A stretch of DNA of 64,000 nucleotides from Streptomyces sp. GESEQ-35 (lineage in GTDB: Bacteria > Actinomycetota > Actinomycetes > Streptomycetales > Streptomycetaceae). The notes beneath the pieces are model-generated. The model was given only the letters and a program-made list of their open reading frames with translations, did not search any database and was not told the DNA's origin. Positions within the stretch are counted from its first letter, which is position 1, and the number at the start of each line of letters is the position of its first letter. Location of the stretch: the NCBI RefSeq assembly GCF_017948485.1, contig NZ_JAFFSX010000016.1:1-64000 (forward strand). The letters are read 5' to 3'. The position numbers were made by a program, and so were the translations under genes. Of this stretch, positions 61,467 through 64,000 are shown in pieces.

Positions 61467-62663
61467 TCAGGAGCGTACTTCGAGGAGCGGGATCAGCTGC
61501 TCGGCAGGGGTCATCGAGCCGTGGTTGCCGACCATCGCCGACTCCTTCGGCTCCCGCTCGGAGGCGATGATCAGTACGTCGTCCCGGGCGGCCGCGACGA
61601 CATCGCCGATCCGGCCGTACACCCGCTCGTCGCATTCACCGGGCGGCCCGAACCAGCCCGCCGCGATCGCCTCGTCGCGCGAGGCCACCCAGAACTGCTC
61701 GCCGAGCACCTCGCGCCAGCAGGTCAGTACGTCGTTCTCGGCGCCCGGCACCGCGTAGACATGGCGAGCGCGGCCCTCGCCGCCGAGCAGGGCGACGCCG
61801 GCGCGCAGCTCCCAGTCCTCGTCGAAGTCGATGCGGTGCTGTTCGTCGAAGGGGACGTCGATCATGCCGTGGTCGGCGGTGACGTAGAGCGCGGTACGCG
61901 GCGGCAGTTGCTCGGCGAGGCGCTGGACGAGCCGGTCGACGTACATGAGCTGGCCACGCCAGGTGTCGGAGTCGACGCCGAAGCGGTGTCCGGCACCGTC
62001 GAGTTCGGCGTAGTAGGTGTAGACGAGCGCGCGGTCGCCGGAGGCCAGTTGCTCGGCCGCGAGGTCCATGCGCTCCTCGCCGGTCAGTCGGCCGTGGAAG
62101 GTGCCGCCGCTGAGCGCGATCTTGGTGAGGGGGGTGTTCTGGAAGTGGGGTGAGGTCACCTGGGCGGTGTGCACACCGGCCGCGTCCGCGAGCTGGAAGA
62201 CCGTGGGGTACGGCTGCCAGGCCCGTGGATCGGTCCAGGGCTGCCAGCGCAGCTGGTTCATGAGCTCGCCGGTGGCCGGATTGCGGGCGGTGTATCCGGG
62301 CAGGCCGTGCGCGCCCGGCGGTAGTCCGGTGCCGACGGAGGCGAGGGAGGTCGCGGTGGTCGCCGGGTATCCGGTGGTGAGCGGACGGCCCGTGCCCCCG
62401 CGCGAGCTGCTGATGAGGGAGGCCATGAAGGGCGCGTCCTGTGGGTGCGCCTTGAGCTGCTCCCAGCCCAGGCCGTCGATCAGGAACACGCAGTTGCGGT
62501 CGGCGGCGGTCAGCTCCGGAATGGCCACGGTCATTCCGGGTACGGCCATGCCCGCGGCCAGCGTGGGCAGCAGGTCGGCGAGCGAGCCGGTGCCGTACTC
62601 GGGCCGGGGGGCGGAGTCGACGGTGAGGGGTTCCGGGTGGGTGTCCCAGGCTGGCTGAACCAT
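61467..62663 (-). CDS. Alkaline-phosphatase-superfamily phosphodiesterase/pyrophosphatase
   Basis: The 398-residue protein has the superfamily metal ligands and nucleophile: VFLIDGLGWEQL (Asp), GYPATTATSLAS (Thr nucleophile region), AELDGAGHRFG (Asp, His) and VTADHGMID (Asp-His), with a late NHGSM. It is of the type I phosphodiesterase/nucleotide pyrophosphatase group and has no signal peptide, so it is cytoplasmic. ATG overlaps the DUF5998 stop (TGATG), so the two are coupled. Confidence 0.9.
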   Translation of the reverse strand: MVQPAWDTHPEPLTVDSAPRPEYGTGSLADLLPTLAAGMAVPGMTVAIPELTAADRNCVFLIDGLGWEQLKAHPQDAPFMASLISSSRGGTGRPLTTGYPATTATSLASVGTGLPPGAHGLPGYTARNPATGELMNQLRWQPWTDPRAWQPYPTVFQLADAAGVHTAQVTSPHFQNTPLTKIALSGGTFHGRLTGEERMDLAAEQLASGDRALVYTYYAELDGAGHRFGVDSDTWRGQLMYVDRLVQRLAEQLPPRTALYVTADHGMIDVPFDEQHRIDFDEDWELRAGVALLGGEGRARHVYAVPGAENDVLTCWREVLGEQFWVASRDEAIAAGWFGPPGECDERVYGRIGDVVAAARDDVLIIASEREPKESAMVGNHGSMTPAEQLIPLLEVRS

Positions 62664-63250
62664 CAGTGGTCGAGGCCCGCTGTCGCCTCGGAGAGGGACT
62701 GGGCGAAGGCCAGGGCCTGGCGGACCGTCTCGGGGCCGTCGCCGGCTTCGCTGACGCGCAGGCTGAGGTCGTCGGCCGTCGAACTGCCCGTGTAGCCGTG
62801 GTCGGCCTCGCAGTTGGGGTCACCGCAGGCGGCGGGCTCCAGGTCGAGTCGGGCGACGGCGCCCCAGCCGATGGTCAGCACGACCTCGCGGGGCAGCGTG
62901 CCCGGCGTGTACGACTCCGGGTTCGCGACGACCCGGCTGACCACGACGGAGGAGATCCGGCCGAGCTTGACCGACTCGGTGGAGGTGGTGGCGTACGGCG
63001 TCGGGGAGGTGCTGTCGGCGGCCTGCTCGTCGGTGTGGCTGACGATGAAGCGGTTGCCGGTGAGGACGAGCACCGTCACATGCCGCCGCACCTCGTTCTG
63101 GTCGAACGTCGTCTCCTGGTGGACCAGGAACGACCGCATGGGCTCGCCGCCCACAGCGGCCTCCACCGCCTCGGCCACGAGGGCCGGGTAGTAGCCGCTG
63201 CGCTCGATCGCCGCTCGCAGCCCCTGGGTCGTCGTACTGGTCTTGGCCAT
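62663..63250 (-). CDS. DUF5998 protein
   Basis: The 195-residue protein begins MAKTSTTTQGLRAAIERSGYYP and contains SFLVHQETTFDQNEVRRHVTVLVLT and a Cys pair in ACGDPNCEADHGY. It is a conserved actinobacterial protein of unknown function, always seen, as far as I recall, beside the phosphodiesterase gene. ATG 63250 is the only well-placed start. Confidence 0.88.
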   Translation of the reverse strand: MAKTSTTTQGLRAAIERSGYYPALVAEAVEAAVGGEPMRSFLVHQETTFDQNEVRRHVTVLVLTGNRFIVSHTDEQAADSTSPTPYATTSTESVKLGRISSVVVSRVVANPESYTPGTLPREVVLTIGWGAVARLDLEPAACGDPNCEADHGYTGSSTADDLSLRVSEAGDGPETVRQALAFAQSLSEATAGLDH

Positions 63251-63303
63251 GACGCCCATCCTACGGGGGCCCACTGACTGCGAGGCACCGCTCACACCGG
63301 TCT

Positions 63304-64000
63304 CTAGTACACCGGAAGCGTCCTCGGACCGAGGTCGTCACGGGCGGGCGGGGGCGCTAGCCGCACGGACGCGCTGAGCACGCTCACCCCGCGCTGGGCC
63401 ACGACGACCGGCTCCAGGGTCACCGCGACCACCTCCGGGTGGTCGTCGACCAGCCGCGACACGCGCAGCAGCAGTTCCTCCAGGGCCGGGGTGTCGGCCG
63501 GCGTCGAACCGCGCCAGCCGAACAGGAGCGGTGCCGTCCGGATCGACCGCACCAGCGAGGCCGCCTCCCGGTCGGTGACGGGGACGAGCCGGTGCGCCGT
63601 GTCGCCCAGCAGCTGGGAGGCGGCCCCGGCGAGCCCGAACGACAGCACGGCCCCGGCCGCCGGATCGATCACCGCCCGTACGACCGTGTCGACTCCGCGC
63701 GGCGCCATCCCCTGCACCACCGGCCGCAGCTCCTCCGGCGTCCCGAACAGCTCCGTCAACTCGGCGTACGCCCTGCGCAGTTGCTCCTCGTCCGCCAGAT
63801 CCAGCCGTACGCCGCCCAGATCGGCCCGGTGCCTGAGGTGGGGGGCGGTGGCCTTGAGGGCGACCGGATAGCCGAGGGTGCGGGCGGCCGCGGCGGCGTC
63901 ATCGGGCGAGAGTGCGGGCAGCGCCCGGTGGACCCCTATCCCGTACTTCCCCAGCAGCTCACACGTCTCTTCGGTCCCCAGGGTCAGCCCCTGCCCGCGA
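63304..64000 (-). CDS. ADP-forming acyl-CoA synthetase family protein, C-terminal part, partial at window edge
   Basis: The frame is open to the window end, so only the last ~230 residues are seen. They form an ATP-grasp domain: LGYPVALKATAP is the ATP-binding lysine strand, followed by HRADLGGVRLDL, VVQGMAPRGVDTVVRAV, DPAAGAVLSFGLAG and ALEELLLRVSRL. In Streptomyces this domain usually ends a bifunctional acetate-CoA ligase/GNAT acetyltransferase (Pat type). The N-terminal parts lie outside the window, so the bifunctional form is likely but not shown. Confidence 0.85.
   Translation of the reverse strand, partial: RGQGLTLGTEETCELLGKYGIGVHRALPALSPDDAAAAARTLGYPVALKATAPHLRHRADLGGVRLDLADEEQLRRAYAELTELFGTPEELRPVVQGMAPRGVDTVVRAVIDPAAGAVLSFGLAGAASQLLGDTAHRLVPVTDREAASLVRSIRTAPLLFGWRGSTPADTPALEELLLRVSRLVDDHPEVVAVTLEPVVVAQRGVSVLSASVRLAPPPARDDLGPRTLPVY

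Overview
The window looks like a Streptomyces chromosome (very high GC, GC-rich third codon positions, many GTG starts, and a recognisable sepH, cutRS and whole-block actinobacterial gene order). No database was searched; every name rests on motifs and gene order read directly.

Left, about 1-20.1 kb, is accessory and metabolic. (a) 1-5.5 kb is the end of a non-ribosomal peptide cluster: last NRPS module with thioesterase, MFS exporter, an aminotransferase resembling the aryl-glycine type, and a cytochrome P450. (b) 5.7-8.3 kb is a small isoprenoid cassette: small protein, polyprenyl synthase, MpaB/Lcp-type (DUF2236) oxygenase. It is bordered by an IS5 transposase scrap on the left and a decayed AbiEii-type toxin gene on the right. 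(c) 8.5-19.1 kb is a long minus-strand catabolic cluster: pxpA-pxpB-pxpC (ATP-dependent lactam opening), aminotransferase, MHS-family symporter, M24-like protein, aldo/keto reductase, 2-hydroxyacid dehydrogenase, RraA/HMG-aldolase-type lyase and a LysR regulator. The gene set suggests opening of a 5-oxoproline-like lactam, transamination to a 4-substituted 2-oxoglutarate, and aldol cleavage to pyruvate.

Middle, about 20.16-34.41 kb, looks like an integrated mobile element of about 14.2 kb inserted in the 3' end of a TrmA/RlmD-type RNA methyltransferase gene. The displaced 3' end of such a gene lies at 20.16-20.24 kb in the same orientation as the intact gene at 34.35-35.68 kb. The two copies share an identical 15-bp core, and GAGCGTCA direct repeats sit about 90 bp inside each end. 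The element holds a nucleotidyltransferase toxin with partner, a frameshifted conserved gene, a truncated tyrosine integrase, terpene synthase and IS5 scraps, a compact lipid-type cluster (acyl-ACP desaturase, MMPL exporter, ACP, ketosynthase, type II thioesterase) and a bicovalent-flavin oxidase.

Right, about 34.3-64 kb, is conserved core chromosome. From the RNA methyltransferase through an APC permease, two TrkA proteins, DUF3159, an OB-fold protein, DUF3710, dUTPase, DUF3093, DUF4193 and an inositol-phosphatase family protein, the order matches what I recall of the M. tuberculosis Rv2689c-Rv2701c block, with kdpDE and an alginate-lyase-like gene interposed. It continues with cutRS, ferrochelatase, an MFS protein, a lactone-type oxidase, sepH, a rhodanese, a VOC protein, thymidine kinase, an alkaline-phosphatase-superfamily protein, DUF5998 and the end of an ADP-forming acyl-CoA synthetase. 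The potassium theme (KimA-like permease, TrkA pair, KdpDE) stands out. Strong hairpin terminators separate the transcription units.
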